Positions 16,774 through 27,492 are shown, numbered from the stretch's first letter. The stretch: DNA of 64,000 nucleotides from an uncultured Pseudomonadales bacterium (GCA_943787425.1 CALSMJ010000003.1:310001-374000), one strand, 5' to 3'. Notes: generated from the sequence alone by a model not told the origin. Made by a program: numbers and translations.

Positions 16774-19700
16774 ATGCCAAAACGAGGAGATATTAAGAGT
16801 GTTCTGATTATCGGTGCTGGACCAATTGTTATTGGGCAAGCTTGTGAGTTTGATTATTCGGGCGCACAAGCTTGTAAGGCATTACGAGAAGAAGGCTACC
16901 GTGTGATTTTGGTGAACTCGAACCCGGCGACCATTATGACCGACCCGGCAACGGCCGATGCGACTTATATCGAGCCCGTAACTTGGAAGGTTGTTGAGCG
17001 GATCATTGCGATTGAGCGCCCGGATGCATTGCTCCCAACGATGGGTGGGCAAACGGCACTCAATTGCGCCTTAGACCTTGCACGTGAGGGCGTTCTTGAG
17101 CGTTACGGTGTTGAGTTGATTGGCGCGACCAAAGAGGCCATTGATAAAGCCGAAGATCGGCAGCTGTTTGGCGAGGTGATGAAGTCAATTGGTCTGGAGA
17201 CCCCCAGGAACGGCATTGCCCATTCTCTCGAAGAGGCCAAGCAGGTTCAGGCGCGCCTAGGGTTTCCTTGTGTGATTCGGCCGAGCTTTACCCTAGGCGG
17301 AAGCGGCGGGGGTGTGGCCTATAATGCCGAAGAGTTTATCGATATTTGTACCCGCGGGCTTGACTTGTCACCGACCAACGAATTGCTGATTGATGAATCC
17401 TTGCTCGGCTGGAAAGAGTTTGAAATGGAGGTGGTTCGAGATCGAGATGACAACTGTATTATTGTTTGTTCGATAGAGAACTTCGATCCCATGGGGGTCC
17501 ACACGGGTGACTCGATTACGGTGGCCCCGGCGCAGACGCTCACTGATAAAGAATACCAACGCATGCGAAATGCCTCCATTGAAGTCCTGCGCGCGATTGG
17601 CGTTGAAACCGGTGGCTCGAACGTACAGTTCGGCGTGAGCCCCGTTGATGGTCGGATGGTTGTGATAGAGATGAACCCTCGGGTGTCGAGGTCATCGGCC
17701 CTAGCCTCAAAAGCCACCGGGTTTCCAATTGCGCGGATTGCGACTAAGTTGGCCATCGGATATACCCTGCCAGAGTTGGCCAATGAGATCACAGGTGGCG
17801 TGACACCGGCCTCTTTTGAGCCGGCGATCGATTACATTGTGACCAAGATTCCGAGATTCACGTTCGAAAAATTCCCAGAAGCGGATAACACCCTGACGAC
17901 GCAGATGAAAAGTGTGGGTGAAGTCATGGCGATGGGTCGTACCTTCCAAGAATCAATTCAAAAAGCGCTACGAGGCTTAGAGGTTGGGATCAACGGATTC
18001 ACACCTGTGGTTGATTTGACTGATGAGAGCGCCTTGAGCCTGATCCAGCATGAACTCCGCGTGCCGGGCGCTGAACGAATTTTGTATGTGGCGGATGCGT
18101 TTCGGTTTGGGTTGTCTTTATCGCAGGTTACAGAGCTTTCAAGTATTGATCCTTGGTTTCTGTCACAGATTGAATTTTTGGTCGAGCAGGAGCAGCAGCT
18201 CGAGGGTAAATCGCTTGCGGCGGTCGATTTCGCGGCGCTGTTTGAATTGAAGCGGCAAGGCTTCTCCGATAGCCGGCTGGCTGAATTGCTCAGGGTTGCT
18301 GAGGCGGATGTCCGGTCAGCGCGCTTAGAATTGGGCATAAAGCCGGTTTATAAGCGGGTCGACAGCTGCGCGGCGGAGTTTGCATCCCCCACGGCGTATC
18401 TGTATTCGACCTATGAAACAGTCTGCGAAGCCGCGCCTTCAAACCGTGAAAAAATCATGGTTTTGGGTGGCGGCCCGAATCGAATCGGTCAAGGCATCGA
18501 GTTCGATTACTGCTGTGTTCACGCGGCGCTCGCGATGCGAGAAGACGGTTATGAAACGATTATGGTCAATTGTAATCCGGAGACGGTGAGCACGGATTTT
18601 GACACCTCTGATCGGCTCTATTTTGAACCGCTGACCCTTGAGGATGTCTTGGCAATCGTTGAGATTGAGCAGCCGAAGGGCGTTATTGTGCAATTTGGTG
18701 GGCAAACGCCTTTGAAGCTTGCGCGCGATCTGGAGGCGGCCGGCGTGCAAATTATAGGCACTTCGCCGGATGCCATTGATATGGCGGAAGACCGTGAGCG
18801 CTTCCAACAGATGCTCCATCAGCTTGGATTAAAACAACCGGCGAATCGCATTGTTCGAACGGTTGAGGAGGGCCTGGTTGGTGCCGCAGAGATTGGTTAC
18901 CCATTAGTGGTTCGGCCCTCTTACGTACTCGGTGGACGGGCAATGGAGGTGGTACACAAGGCGAGTGAACTCGAGCATTATTTGAAAAACGCGGTGGTTG
19001 TCACGCCAGACTCACCAGTACTCTTGGACCGGTTTTTGGATCTCGCAATTGAGGTCGATGTGGACGCGGTTTGTGACGGCAAGCAAGTTGTGATCGGCGC
19101 GGTGATGCAACATATTGAGCAAGCCGGGGTGCATTCTGGTGATTCGGCTTGCTCACTGCCGCCTTACAGCTTAAGCGATGTCCTGATCGAGGAAATTGAG
19201 GCGCAGGTCGTTGCCATGGCGACGGCTTTAGGGGTTGTTGGTTTGATGAATGTGCAGCTTGCAGTGCAGGCGGATCAAATTTTCGTCTTAGAGGTTAATC
19301 CTCGCGCTTCTAGAACCGTGCCCTTTGTCTCGAAATGCATCGGTCGCTCCTTAGCGAAAATTGCGGCGCGGTGCATGGCAGGGACTTCTCTTAAAGAGCA
19401 AGGTTTCACGCAGCAGATTAAGCCAGCGTATTTCCAGGTCAAAGAGGCCGTCTTTCCGTTTGGTAAATTCCCAGGCGTTGATCCGATTTTGGGGCCAGAA
19501 ATGAAGTCCACCGGTGAGGTGATGGGAATCGGTAGAACCTTTGGGGAGGCTTACGGTAAGTCACAATTGGCGGCAGATGATGAGATTCCGTCCCATGGGC
19601 GAGTCTTTTTGAGTGTCCGCGATCCGGATAAAGACCAATTGGTCGGCATAGCCAAAGATCTACTGGATTTGGGTTTTAAGCTCTGCGCGACCAGAGGAAC

Positions 19701-20028
19701 AGCTGCTGTGATTACGCAGGCGGGGCTCGCCGTTGAGGTGATCAATAAGGTAATGGAAGGGCGCCCGAATATCACCGATGCGATCAAAAACAATGAGATT
19801 AATTTCATTATTAACACGACCGAAGGTCAGCAGACGATCAAAGACTCTTTCGCGATCCGGCGCAACGCCTTGCAGCACAATGTGTGCTACACGACGACCA
19901 TGGCCGGGGGCCGAGCGAGCATTGAAGCCTTGCGTCATAGTGCGGAAATGGAAGTATACTGCCTTCAGACGATGCACGCAGAGCTCTTAGAGCGAGCTGC
20001 AACCGCCACAACGAAGTTGGGTAGTTAG
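16774..20028 (+). CDS. carB: Carbamoyl-phosphate synthase large subunit CarB
   Basis: Makes carbamoyl phosphate from bicarbonate, ammonia and two ATP. It is 1084 residues and comprises two homologous ATP-grasp halves: the first begins [20 protein letters not shown], the second [20 protein letters not shown] near residue 560. Both halves keep the glycine-rich ATP loops ([20 protein letters not shown]). The C-terminal allosteric MGS-like domain starts at about residue 945 ([11 protein letters not shown]). The ATG directly follows the carA stop, so the two are translationally coupled. The extra ORF that separates carA and carB in P. aeruginosa is absent. Confidence 0.98.
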   Translation: MPKRGDIKSVLIIGAGPIVIGQACEFDYSGAQACKALREEGYRVILVNSNPATIMTDPATADATYIEPVTWKVVERIIAIERPDALLPTMGGQTALNCALDLAREGVLERYGVELIGATKEAIDKAEDRQLFGEVMKSIGLETPRNGIAHSLEEAKQVQARLGFPCVIRPSFTLGGSGGGVAYNAEEFIDICTRGLDLSPTNELLIDESLLGWKEFEMEVVRDRDDNCIIVCSIENFDPMGVHTGDSITVAPAQTLTDKEYQRMRNASIEVLRAIGVETGGSNVQFGVSPVDGRMVVIEMNPRVSRSSALASKATGFPIARIATKLAIGYTLPELANEITGGVTPASFEPAIDYIVTKIPRFTFEKFPEADNTLTTQMKSVGEVMAMGRTFQESIQKALRGLEVGINGFTPVVDLTDESALSLIQHELRVPGAERILYVADAFRFGLSLSQVTELSSIDPWFLSQIEFLVEQEQQLEGKSLAAVDFAALFELKRQGFSDSRLAELLRVAEADVRSARLELGIKPVYKRVDSCAAEFASPTAYLYSTYETVCEAAPSNREKIMVLGGGPNRIGQGIEFDYCCVHAALAMREDGYETIMVNCNPETVSTDFDTSDRLYFEPLTLEDVLAIVEIEQPKGVIVQFGGQTPLKLARDLEAAGVQIIGTSPDAIDMAEDRERFQQMLHQLGLKQPANRIVRTVEEGLVGAAEIGYPLVVRPSYVLGGRAMEVVHKASELEHYLKNAVVVTPDSPVLLDRFLDLAIEVDVDAVCDGKQVVIGAVMQHIEQAGVHSGDSACSLPPYSLSDVLIEEIEAQVVAMATALGVVGLMNVQLAVQADQIFVLEVNPRASRTVPFVSKCIGRSLAKIAARCMAGTSLKEQGFTQQIKPAYFQVKEAVFPFGKFPGVDPILGPEMKSTGEVMGIGRTFGEAYGKSQLAADDEIPSHGRVFLSVRDPDKDQLVGIAKDLLDLGFKLCATRGTAAVITQAGLAVEVINKVMEGRPNITDAIKNNEINFIINTTEGQQTIKDSFAIRRNALQHNVCYTTTMAGGRASIEALRHSAEMEVYCLQTMHAELLERAATATTKLGS

Positions 20029-20030
20029 TT

Positions 20031-20507
20031 ATGGATAAGACGCCGATGACGGCTGAGGGTGCCGAAGCCCTGCGGCTTGAATTAAAGCGCTTGACCTCAG
20101 TAGAGCGTCCTCGGATTGTGAAAGAGATCTCAGCGGCGCTTGCGCAGGGCGATCTTCGTGAAAATGCCGAGTTTCAGTATGCGAAAGAAGAGCAAGGTCA
20201 TATTGAAGGGAGAATCTCGGAGATCGCAGCAAAGCTCGGTGCCGCTCAAATCATTAATATTAAAGAGATCCCAAATACCGGCAAGGTCATTTTCGGTGTG
20301 ACCGTCCGGTTGTTAAATTTAGACAATGATGAAGAGGTCACTTACAAGATTGTTGGCGATGACGAAGCGGACATTAAGGTCAACAAGATCTCGGTGTATT
20401 CACCGGTTGCGCGTAGTTTGATCGGAAAGCAGGAAGATGACGTGGTGCTCATCCAGATCCCATCGGGTCAGATTGAGTACGAGATCTTATCGGTAGAGCA
20501 CCTGTAA
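20031..20507 (+). CDS. greA: Transcription elongation factor GreA
   Basis: Rescues backtracked RNA polymerase by stimulating transcript cleavage. It is 158 residues: an N-terminal coiled coil with the catalytic acidic tip in AQGDLRENAEFQYAKEEQ (about residues 37-54) and a C-terminal FKBP-like domain ending with SPVARSLIGKQEDDVV. It starts two nucleotides after the carB stop, so it belongs to the carAB unit as in Pseudomonas. It is convergent with yhbY; the 75-nt gap contains a small CGCATT/AATGCG hairpin without a T run. Confidence 0.97.
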   Translation: MDKTPMTAEGAEALRLELKRLTSVERPRIVKEISAALAQGDLRENAEFQYAKEEQGHIEGRISEIAAKLGAAQIINIKEIPNTGKVIFGVTVRLLNLDNDEEVTYKIVGDDEADIKVNKISVYSPVARSLIGKQEDDVVLIQIPSGQIEYEILSVEHL

Positions 20508-20582
20508 GAAAACCGTCTGAACCGCATTGCCGGGTAATGCGTCCAGGCTAAGGCGTCGAATAGACAACCCCGCGTCGATGGG

Positions 20583-20885
20583 CTACTGGTGCCTGACCAA
20601 GTTTGAAAGAGACGGGTTCGGCGTGCTCGATGCTCGAAAGATTAAAGCAATCCCGCCAATGGTTTGAACGACCGTTGCTTGGGTTGCACTAACCAGCTCA
20701 GCAAGGATTACCTTTCTTGATTCTCGGTCCGAATTGATTCTGATTTTAATCAGTTCGTGATCGTCTAAGGCACGATTGAGTTCTGTCACGACCGTTTCGG
20801 AAAGCCCTTTGCCAGCAATTGTCACGATGGGGTCAAGGATATGGCCAATGGCCCGATAATGTTTCTTTTGTTGTTGGGATAGCAT
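20583..20885 (-). CDS. yhbY: YhbY, CRM-domain RNA-binding protein
   Basis: Small CRS1/YhbY-domain protein that associates with pre-50S ribosomal subunits. It is 100 residues with the family features: KKHYRAIGHILDPIVTIAGKGL at the start and the GxxG-containing VQTIGGIALIFR near the end. HELIKIRI lies in the central strand. The ATG at 20885 fits homologues; the frame is open further upstream over the rlmE promoter region, which I do not include. It is divergent from rlmE with about 58 nt between starts, as in Pseudomonas and E. coli. Confidence 0.93.
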   Translation of the reverse strand: MLSQQQKKHYRAIGHILDPIVTIAGKGLSETVVTELNRALDDHELIKIRINSDRESRKVILAELVSATQATVVQTIGGIALIFRASSTPNPSLSNLVRHQ

Positions 20886-20943
20886 GGTCGGATCCAAAAA
20901 GGATCTATTGTACGTCATCGATGTGGTCCAAGGCGCCTGCACA

Positions 20944-21582
20944 ATGAAAAAATCTAAAACCAGTCAGCGCTGGCTTGACGAACACGAGCAAGACCCCTAC
21001 GTTTTAAAGGCGCGGTCGGCGGGTTATCGTTCTCGAGCAGTTTATAAACTCATCGAACTCGATGATCGGCTGAATTTGTTTCGGGAGCATCTAACGGTTG
21101 TTGATCTGGGCGCGGCGCCCGGGGGCTGGTCTCAAGTGGCAAGACAGCGACTTGGAACAACGGGCCGCGTAATCGCCCTGGATATACTTGAAATGGCGCC
21201 CATCGAGGGGGTCGACGTGATTACGGGGGATTTCACCGAAGCTGCGGCCTTGTCTGCCTTAGAAGGGGTTTTGGGAGACCAGGCTGTGGATCTTGTAATT
21301 TCCGATATGGCCCCCAATCTAAGTGGTATGAAGTCGGTGGATTTGCCTCGGAGCATCGATTTAATTGAACTGGCGATGGATTTTGCGCGCGTTCGGTTAA
21401 GGCCGGGCGGGCATTTTGTGACAAAAGCCTTCGAAGGTGCGGGGATTGATACTCTTAGACAAGAGATTCGTATGAATTACGATAAACAGGTTAACATTAA
21501 GCCAAAGGCATCGCGTGGACGGTCCCGTGAGATCTATCTGGTCGGACTAGGGAAGAAGGCAGTCAGCAAGGCTGAGCGTTGA
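20944..21582 (+). CDS. rlmE: 23S rRNA 2'-O-methyltransferase RlmE (FtsJ/RrmJ)
   Basis: SAM-dependent methyltransferase that modifies U2552 of 23S rRNA in late 50S assembly and is heat-inducible in E. coli. It is 212 residues. The SAM-binding motif VVDLGAAPGGWSQVARQ lies near residue 52; catalytic-tetrad residues are recognisable as Lys in VYKLIEL, Asp in VISDMAPNLSG, Lys in FVTKAFEG and Glu in RSREIYLV. The start is the ATG matching the family N-terminus. It lies upstream of ftsH, separated by a 255-nt gap with repeats. Confidence 0.96.
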   Translation: MKKSKTSQRWLDEHEQDPYVLKARSAGYRSRAVYKLIELDDRLNLFREHLTVVDLGAAPGGWSQVARQRLGTTGRVIALDILEMAPIEGVDVITGDFTEAAALSALEGVLGDQAVDLVISDMAPNLSGMKSVDLPRSIDLIELAMDFARVRLRPGGHFVTKAFEGAGIDTLRQEIRMNYDKQVNIKPKASRGRSREIYLVGLGKKAVSKAER

Positions 21583-21624
21583 TCGCCCTGGCTTTTTTTT
21601 GAAGCGGTTAGGACGCAGGAAAGA

Positions 21625-21703
21625 GCTTAGAGAATGGGCTTAGGCAAAGGGCTTAGAGAAAAGGGCTTAGAGAAAAGGCTTAGAGAAAAGGCTTAGGACA
21701 AGG
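21625..21703. repeat. 13-bp tandem repeat tract (GCTTAGAGAAAAG, about six copies)
   Basis: GCTTAG recurs at 21625, 21638, 21651, 21665, 21678 and 21691, with periods of 13, 13, 14, 13 and 13. The unit is approximately GCTTAGAGAAAAG. The tract fills the middle of the 255-nt gap between rlmE and ftsH. No ORF or terminator is evident in the gap. Confidence 0.9.
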
Positions 21704-21837
21704 GCTGGTCGATTATAAAAAGGCAAGCGGTGGGCGCTTAGAAAAGCCGCCTGACAACAGATAAAATTTATTAGGCGACGAGGTCAGTCAATGCTTTGGC
21801 GATCATCGTAACCAGCACCCGGTAGCGAGGAAGCGAC

Positions 21838-23769
21838 GTGAACGACATGGGAAAAAATATTTTACTTTGGTTGGTGATCGCCGTTGTTTTGTTAACGGTC
21901 TTTCAAAACTTTAATGTCAGCCGTCCGCCGGAGGAAGTCCCTTACTCCACGTTCTTAGAACTGGTGAATGGAAACCAGGTCCGCTCTGTGGAAGTCGATG
22001 GGTTGATTATTCGTGGCGAACGCTCCGATGGCATCTCGTTTGAAACCATTCAGCCTCAAATCGTCGACAAGGCTTTAATCGATGACATGGTTGAGCACAA
22101 GGTTGCGTTTCAGGGCGAGCGGCCAGAGCAGCAAAGCATTTGGATGCAGTTACTGGTCGCGAGCTTCCCAATTCTGGTCATCATCGCGGTGTTCATGTTT
22201 TTTATGCGCCAAATGCAAGGGGGTGCAGGCGGGAAAGGTGGGCCTTTATCGTTTGGTAAGAGCAAGGCCAAATTGTTGGGAGAGGATCAAATTAAAACCA
22301 CCTTTGCCGATGTTGCAGGGGTTGATGAAGCCAAAGAAGAGGTTAAAGAGCTGGTTGATTTCCTCAGGGAGCCTGGGAAATTCCAAAAGTTAGGCGGCCG
22401 GATACCTAGAGGTACGCTCTTAGTGGGCTCGCCGGGTACGGGTAAAACGCTTTTAGCCAAGGCGATCGCGGGTGAGGCAAAGGTGCCGTTCTTTTCAATT
22501 TCCGGCTCCGATTTTGTAGAAATGTTCGTCGGTGTGGGCGCGTCCCGAGTGCGAGACATGTTCGAGCAGGCAAAGAAAGCCACGCCCTGTATTATTTTTA
22601 TTGACGAGATCGATGCGGTCGGTCGGCATCGCGGCGCGGGCCTGGGTGGCGGTAACGATGAGCGAGAACAGACGCTGAATCAGCTTTTGGTGGAGATGGA
22701 TGGTTTTGAGGGCAATGAGGGGATTATCGTTATTGCCTCAACAAACCGGCCCGACGTTTTAGATCCGGCATTGTTGCGGCCTGGCCGGTTTGATCGTCAG
22801 GTGGTGGTGCCACTTCCTGATCTCCGGGGCCGAGAGCAGGTACTCAAGGTGCACATGCGCAAGGTACCGCTTGCGGAGGACGTGATCGCGATGGATATTG
22901 CGCGCGGGACGCCAGGATTTTCAGGTGCCGATTTAGCAAACGTGGTGAATGAGTCAGCCCTCTTCGCGGCCCGTCAGGATCAACGTTTGGTCTCGATGCG
23001 GCATTTTGAACAGGCAAAAGACAAGATCATGATGGGCGCCGAGCGGAAAACCATGGTGATGTCTGAGAAGGAGCGGACGAATACTGCTTATCATGAAGCG
23101 GGCCACTGTATCGTGGGTCACCTGATGCCTGAGCATGATCCGACTTACAAAGTGTCCATTATTCCGCGCGGGCGCGCTTTAGGCGTAACGATGTTTTTGC
23201 CTGAAGAAGATCGGTATTCCATGAGTAAGCGGTCCATTGAAAGTCAGATCTGTGGATTGTTTGGGGGCCGGATTGCAGAAGAATTAACCCTTGGATTCGA
23301 GGGCGTCACAACAGGCGCCTCGAATGACATTGAGCGGGCCTCTAAAATGGCGCGGTCGATGGTAACAAAATGGGGGTTGTCGGAAAAGTTGGGTCCCATG
23401 CAGTATGAAGATGACGAAAACGATACGTTTATGGGGCGGTCGGGGAGTTCGGCGAGGGCAAATATTTCCGCCGAGACAGCAAAACTGATTGATGAAGAAA
23501 TCAAGCAAATTATCGACCATTGTTATGGCACCGCTCGGCAGATTCTGACCGATCATCGCGAGCAACTCGATGCAATGGCCGCAGCGCTTTTAGAGTATGA
23601 AACAATCGATAAGAGCCAGATTGATGACATTATGGCAGGCAGGGCGCCAAAGCCGCCCGCGAATTGGACCGATGACGCGCCGTCAAGCGGCCCGTCAGAT
23701 GGGCAGGCCGCCCCTGAATCGGACGAACCCGGTACGGGTAAATTAGATGGTGCGCCCTCAGGCGCCTAA
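21838..23769 (+). CDS. ftsH: ATP-dependent zinc metalloprotease FtsH
   Basis: Membrane-anchored AAA+ protease that degrades unstable membrane proteins and regulators such as sigma32 and LpxC. It is 643 residues. Transmembrane helices are near residues 8-24 and 103-123. The AAA module has Walker [10 protein letters not shown] (Ser where Pro is common), Walker [12 protein letters not shown] and the second region of homology. The protease site is HEAGH near residue 419. The tail is Pro/Gly/Asp-rich and variable. The GTG start at 21838 lies just after GAGGAAG. An in-frame ATG at 21847 gives GKNILLWLV, the family N-terminus, and is also possible. Confidence 0.98.
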   Translation: MNDMGKNILLWLVIAVVLLTVFQNFNVSRPPEEVPYSTFLELVNGNQVRSVEVDGLIIRGERSDGISFETIQPQIVDKALIDDMVEHKVAFQGERPEQQSIWMQLLVASFPILVIIAVFMFFMRQMQGGAGGKGGPLSFGKSKAKLLGEDQIKTTFADVAGVDEAKEEVKELVDFLREPGKFQKLGGRIPRGTLLVGSPGTGKTLLAKAIAGEAKVPFFSISGSDFVEMFVGVGASRVRDMFEQAKKATPCIIFIDEIDAVGRHRGAGLGGGNDEREQTLNQLLVEMDGFEGNEGIIVIASTNRPDVLDPALLRPGRFDRQVVVPLPDLRGREQVLKVHMRKVPLAEDVIAMDIARGTPGFSGADLANVVNESALFAARQDQRLVSMRHFEQAKDKIMMGAERKTMVMSEKERTNTAYHEAGHCIVGHLMPEHDPTYKVSIIPRGRALGVTMFLPEEDRYSMSKRSIESQICGLFGGRIAEELTLGFEGVTTGASNDIERASKMARSMVTKWGLSEKLGPMQYEDDENDTFMGRSGSSARANISAETAKLIDEEIKQIIDHCYGTARQILTDHREQLDAMAAALLEYETIDKSQIDDIMAGRAPKPPANWTDDAPSSGPSDGQAAPESDEPGTGKLDGAPSGA

Positions 23770-23775
23770 CATAAA

Positions 23776-24609
23776 TTGAGTACTAACCCGCTTCGGGATT
23801 TATTGGCTGAGGGACGTCCACTGGTAATGGGCGTTCTAAATGTGACCCCGGATTCGTTCTTCGATGGTGGGCAATATCAAAGCCTTGATGCGGCGCTGCA
23901 GCGCGTCAGCGATATGGTTGAGCAGGGCGCTGATCTCATTGACATCGGCGGCGAGTCAACGCGCCCCGGTTCGACTTCGCCAACAGAAACTCAAGAAGCC
24001 GCACGCGTTCTACCCGTTCTTGAGGCCATTCAGGCACGTTTTGATGTGCCCATTTCGGTTGATACCAGCACGCCGTCAGTCATGGCGGCGGCTGTCAGGT
24101 TGAAGGTTGCCTTGATCAACGATGTTCGAGCCTTTATCCGCCCCGGTGCACTCGCGGCGGTTGGCAAGGACGCCATGCTGGCTGTGATGCATATGTTAGG
24201 GACCCCGGCAACAATGCAGGATGCCCCGCAATACCAAGACCTAGTTCGTGAAGTGGATGATTTTTTCCTCGATCGACTTGCTGCTTTGCAACACTCAGGC
24301 ATTGAGCGCACGAGAATCTTATTGGATCCTGGTTTCGGGTTCGGCAAGACGCTGGATCAAAACTTTAAGCTAATTCAATCGCTTGAGGTCTTTGGTCGGC
24401 ACGGCTGCCCAATTCTCATCGGACTGTCAAGAAAGCGCAGTATCCAGGCGATGGGGCGAGATGTACTAGCCGGGTCTGTCGCCGGTGCATTGGCGGCAGT
24501 TGCCAGAGGGGCTAACATGGTCCGAGTCCATGATGTTGAGGCGACGGTCAGTGCGCTTCGAGTTTGGCAGGCGATCAATTGCGGTAAGGAGACGACGCAG
24601 GATGCGTAA
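23776..24609 (+). CDS. folP: Dihydropteroate synthase FolP
   Basis: Condenses p-aminobenzoate with dihydropterin pyrophosphate in folate synthesis; the target of sulfonamides. It is a 277-residue TIM barrel with the two family signatures [15 protein letters not shown] (about residue 18) and [12 protein letters not shown] (about residue 55). Asp in [12 protein letters not shown] and the C-terminal RVHDV complete the active site. The TTG start, 6 nt after the ftsH stop, is the first usable codon, without a strong binding site. Translational coupling to ftsH is likely. The order ftsH-folP-glmM is conserved in gammaproteobacteria. Confidence 0.97.
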   Translation: MSTNPLRDLLAEGRPLVMGVLNVTPDSFFDGGQYQSLDAALQRVSDMVEQGADLIDIGGESTRPGSTSPTETQEAARVLPVLEAIQARFDVPISVDTSTPSVMAAAVRLKVALINDVRAFIRPGALAAVGKDAMLAVMHMLGTPATMQDAPQYQDLVREVDDFFLDRLAALQHSGIERTRILLDPGFGFGKTLDQNFKLIQSLEVFGRHGCPILIGLSRKRSIQAMGRDVLAGSVAGALAAVARGANMVRVHDVEATVSALRVWQAINCGKETTQDA

Positions 24610-25933
24610 CTATTTTGGCACAGATGGGATCCGTGGACCGGTCGGAACGCCGCCGATTACTGCAGACTTTGTCTTGAAACTTGGTTGGGCGGCGGGCAAA
24701 ACCTTCTCACCTTGTGGTGGTGGCAACATCTTAATTGGGAAAGATACACGTATTTCCGGCTATTTGTTCGAGTCGGCTTTAGAGGCCGGTCTTGCCTCAG
24801 CTGGGGTCCACGTCACGATGCTGGGGCCGATGCCAACCCCTGCAGTGGCTTACCTGACTCGAGCAGTCTCTGCCGACGCTGGTATTGTCATCAGTGCTTC
24901 CCACAATCCCTTTTCTGATAATGGCATCAAGTTTTTCTCCAGCGAGGGTCGAAAACTACCGGATGAAGTGGAGCTGGAAATTGAACGCTTAATCGATGAA
25001 CCCATGACAACGGTCGCGTCTGCAGATCTGGGTAAAGCGGACCGGATGAATGATGCGGTAGGGCGCTATGTTGAGTTTTGCAAGACAACCTTTCCAAAGT
25101 CTTTGAATCTTAAACATCTGAAGTTGGTTGTAGATTGTGCGCATGGCGCAACCTATAAAATCGCGCCTGCAGTGTTTCAAGAATTGGGCGCGCAGGTCAT
25201 TGCAATTGGTTGCTCGCCGGATGGTTTGAACATTAACGAGGGTTTTGGCGCAACCAGCCCTGAAGCACTGGCTGCGCGGGTTGTTCAAGAAGGTGCAGAC
25301 CTTGGGATAGCGCTGGACGGCGATGGCGATCGTTTGGTCATGGTGGATCATAAAGGCGAAGTCGTCGATGGTGACGAGCTGCTGTTGATTATAGCCCTGC
25401 ATCAGAAGGCTAAAGGAGTTCTGACAGGTGGCGTTGTGGGGACCCTGATGAGCAATCTGGGTCTTGAACTAGCGCTGAAAGATCGCGGTATTGCGTTTGC
25501 GCGGGCGCGGGTCGGGGATCGTTATGTTGTTGCCAAGCTTATTCAAGAAGGCTGGCATTTAGGCGGTGAGGGCTCTGGCCATATATTGTGTCTCGATCAG
25601 GCAACAACCGGTGATGGTGTGGTGTCGGCACTACAGGTGCTCCGTGCAATCACAGATCAAGGTAAGCCGCTTGCTGAGCTAAAGATGGCCATGACCAAAT
25701 TCCCGCAGGTGATGATTAATGTGCCAGCCGTCAGCGCAAAGGTCATGGACAATGATGCGGTTCAAGCCGCTGTGCGTGAGGTCGAAGCCGGGTTGGGCGA
25801 CAAAGGCCGAGTCTTATTGAGGCCTTCGGGGACCGAACCGTTGATTCGGGTTATGGTTGAGGGCGACGATGCGCAGCAAGTAACAAGGCTAGCAGAGCAA
25901 TTGGCAGCTGTTGTCGCTGCAAGCGAGGATTGA
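24602..25933 (+). CDS. glmM: Phosphoglucosamine mutase GlmM
   Basis: Converts glucosamine-6-phosphate to glucosamine-1-phosphate for UDP-GlcNAc, a peptidoglycan and LPS precursor. It is 443 residues. It begins [10 protein letters not shown]; the phosphoserine loop is [16 protein letters not shown] near residue 100; the magnesium site is LDGDGDR near residue 240; the sugar-binding loop GEGSGH is present; and the phosphate-binding end is [15 protein letters not shown]. The ATG overlaps the last 8 nt of folP. A longer open frame upstream reads through folP and is rejected. Confidence 0.97.
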   Translation: MRNYFGTDGIRGPVGTPPITADFVLKLGWAAGKTFSPCGGGNILIGKDTRISGYLFESALEAGLASAGVHVTMLGPMPTPAVAYLTRAVSADAGIVISASHNPFSDNGIKFFSSEGRKLPDEVELEIERLIDEPMTTVASADLGKADRMNDAVGRYVEFCKTTFPKSLNLKHLKLVVDCAHGATYKIAPAVFQELGAQVIAIGCSPDGLNINEGFGATSPEALAARVVQEGADLGIALDGDGDRLVMVDHKGEVVDGDELLLIIALHQKAKGVLTGGVVGTLMSNLGLELALKDRGIAFARARVGDRYVVAKLIQEGWHLGGEGSGHILCLDQATTGDGVVSALQVLRAITDQGKPLAELKMAMTKFPQVMINVPAVSAKVMDNDAVQAAVREVEAGLGDKGRVLLRPSGTEPLIRVMVEGDDAQQVTRLAEQLAAVVAASED

Positions 25934-26049
25934 AACTTAGGCAGAGGTTCGCTAACATTCGCCGCCCGCGCAAAGCAAGGTGGCAGGTGGCGGTATCGGG
26001 TAGAGGCAATAGCCGATAAACAGGTTAGCCGTTAATAGAGGTGGCCATA

Positions 26050-26796
26050 GTGGGTCCTTTGGTAGTGGCGAATTGGAAGATGAATGGCTCCGAACAGCTC
26101 TTGCAAGCAGTTGTTCAGGAAGTCGGGGAGCTCGCTGAAACAACCTCGGCGACGGTTGTTTTGGCGTTACCAGCGCCTTACTTGGCCCTCGCCAGAGGCT
26201 TTGACAACACTCAGCTCGAATGGGCAGGTCAAAACGTCCATTGGTTAAAATCTGGCGCCTATACCGGTGAAGTCAGTGCCGAAATGTTGTCTGAGATGGG
26301 GGTTGGTTGGTGCTTGGTGGGTCATTCTGAGCGTCGGCAATACTGTTCTGAAACGGACGAACTGGTGCTTGCGAAGACGAATACGTGTTTAGAATTAGGA
26401 ATCCGTCCGATTGTTTGTGTCGGCGAAAATTTACGCGAACGGCAGGCGGGCAAGGCCTTAGAGGTTGTCAGTCGTCAGCTTTTAACGGTGTTAAACGGGG
26501 TTCCAACTGCGCTTGCGCCGTTAATTGTGGTGGCCTATGAGCCGGTTTGGGCGATCGGTACCGGCGAAGAAGCCTCGCCAGAGACCGCTCAAGAAGTTCA
26601 TGAGGCGGTCAAGCGCGCGGCTCGGAGCAAAATAGACGGGCTTGAGCTTAGGGTCTTGTATGGCGGGAGTGTAAACGCCGATAATGCGAAAGCGCTGATG
26701 CGCATGCCGGATGTTGATGGTGTTTTGGTTGGGGGCGCATCGCTGCAAGCGCACGGCTTCAGGCGTCTTTGTGAGCAGGTCGCCGGGTCGGTTTGA
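26050..26796 (+). CDS. tpiA: Triose-phosphate isomerase TpiA
   Basis: Interconverts dihydroxyacetone phosphate and glyceraldehyde-3-phosphate in glycolysis. It is a 248-residue TIM barrel. Active-site residues are all visible: Asn and Lys in VANWKMNG, His in VGHSERRQY (about residue 92), Glu in VAYEPVWAIGTGE (about residue 164), and the phosphate loops YGGSVN and LVGGAS. The GTG start at 26050 has AGAGGTGG six bases upstream; the GTG at 26041 is part of that site. About 116 nt of gene-free sequence lie between glmM and this gene. Confidence 0.97.
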   Translation: MGPLVVANWKMNGSEQLLQAVVQEVGELAETTSATVVLALPAPYLALARGFDNTQLEWAGQNVHWLKSGAYTGEVSAEMLSEMGVGWCLVGHSERRQYCSETDELVLAKTNTCLELGIRPIVCVGENLRERQAGKALEVVSRQLLTVLNGVPTALAPLIVVAYEPVWAIGTGEEASPETAQEVHEAVKRAARSKIDGLELRVLYGGSVNADNAKALMRMPDVDGVLVGGASLQAHGFRRLCEQVAGSV

Positions 26797-26830
26797 TTTG
26801 GTATGATCAAAAAAATGAGTTAGAGGCTAC

Positions 26831-26848
26831 CGCGGCGGTTTAGCCGCG
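26831..26848 (+). other. Hairpin upstream of secG
   Basis: A six-bp stem CGCGGC/GCCGCG with loop GGTTTA lies between tpiA and secG. No T run follows, so it is not a standard terminator. Its role is unknown. Confidence 0.45.
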
Positions 26849-26866
26849 AGATTGAGAAGAGCAATT

Positions 26867-27211
26867 ATGGATTTAGATTTATTTGAGCAATTGGTGTTAG
26901 TGGTCCATGTGATCGCAGCGTTGGCTGTGATTGGCCTAGTACTGATTCAGCAAGGTAAAGGGGCTGACATGGGCTCCGGGTTCGGTGGCGGTGCCTCGAA
27001 CACGGTATTTGGAAGTGGTGGTGCGGGAAATTTTTTGACACGTCTCACAACCTGGATCGCGATCGCCTTTTTTATCACGAGCTTTGGTTTGGCATATGTT
27101 GCCAAACAGCGTTCGGAAACGATGAGTAATCAGGGCATTCCTCAAATTCAAGCGATCGAGGCGCCTGCGAGTTCGAATGCGAAGGATCAATCTGAGATAC
27201 CTGAGTTATAA
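26867..27211 (+). CDS. secG: Protein translocase subunit SecG
   Basis: Small inner-membrane subunit of the SecYEG channel that aids preprotein export. It is 114 residues with two transmembrane helices (about 5-25 and 53-75). Between them is the conserved LIQQGKGADMGSGFGGG followed by NTVFGSGG, the family signature. The C-terminal tail is polar and variable. The ATG at 26867 follows GAGAAGAG; a TTG at 26852 is rejected. tRNA-Leu begins 8 nt after the stop codon, so the tRNA is probably processed from this transcript. Confidence 0.96.
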   Translation: MDLDLFEQLVLVVHVIAALAVIGLVLIQQGKGADMGSGFGGGASNTVFGSGGAGNFLTRLTTWIAIAFFITSFGLAYVAKQRSETMSNQGIPQIQAIEAPASSNAKDQSEIPEL

Positions 27212-27219
27212 GGAGTTCA

Positions 27220-27306
27220 GCCGAAGTGGTGGAATTGGTAGACACGCTAGCTTGAGGGGCTAGTGGGGGAAACCCCGTGGAGGTTCAAGTCCTCTCTTCG
27301 GCACCA
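27220..27306 (+). tRNA. tRNA-Leu(GAG)
   Basis: Class II tRNA with acceptor GCCGAAG/CTTCGGC, D loop TTGGTAGACAC, anticodon stem CTAGC/GCTAG with loop TTGAGGG (anticodon GAG at 27254-27256), long variable arm TGGGGGAAACCCCG, T loop GTTCAAGTC, and an encoded CCA. The secG-tRNA-Leu order matches Pseudomonas. Confidence 0.97.
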
Positions 27307-27362
27307 TCTAATCGTAAAGTCAACGCCGAAACACGAAAAGGGTAGTGTTTCTTTAATATAGG

Positions 27363-27392
27363 TTGACCGCTTTAGCGGGTAAACCCTATAAT
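27363..27392 (+). promoter_or_regulatory. Strong sigma70 promoter for initiator tRNA and the rimP-nusA-infB operon
   Basis: TTGACC (27363-27368), an 18-nt spacer, then a perfect TATAAT (27387-27392). A GC-rich discriminator GGCGGCCC follows, as in stringently controlled stable-RNA promoters. Mature tRNA begins 15 nt after the -10 box. Confidence 0.85.
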
Positions 27393-27407
27393 GGCGGCCC
27401 TTGTAGT

Positions 27408-27484
27408 TGCGGGGTGGAGCAGTCTGGTAGCTCGACGGGCTCATAACCCGTAGGTCGCGGGTTCAAATCCTGCCCCCGCTACCA
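27408..27484 (+). tRNA. Initiator tRNA-fMet(CAT)
   Basis: The body closely matches the E. coli initiator: GCGGGGTGGAGCAG, D loop CTGGTAGCTCG, three consecutive G-C pairs in the anticodon stem (GGG CTCATAA CCC), T arm GCGGGTTCAAATCCTGC and an encoded CCA. Position 1 is T and position 72 is T, giving a U1-U72 mismatch instead of C1-A72. It is followed by rimP-nusA-infB, as metY is in E. coli. Confidence 0.95.
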
Positions 27485-27492
27485 CTTTAAGG

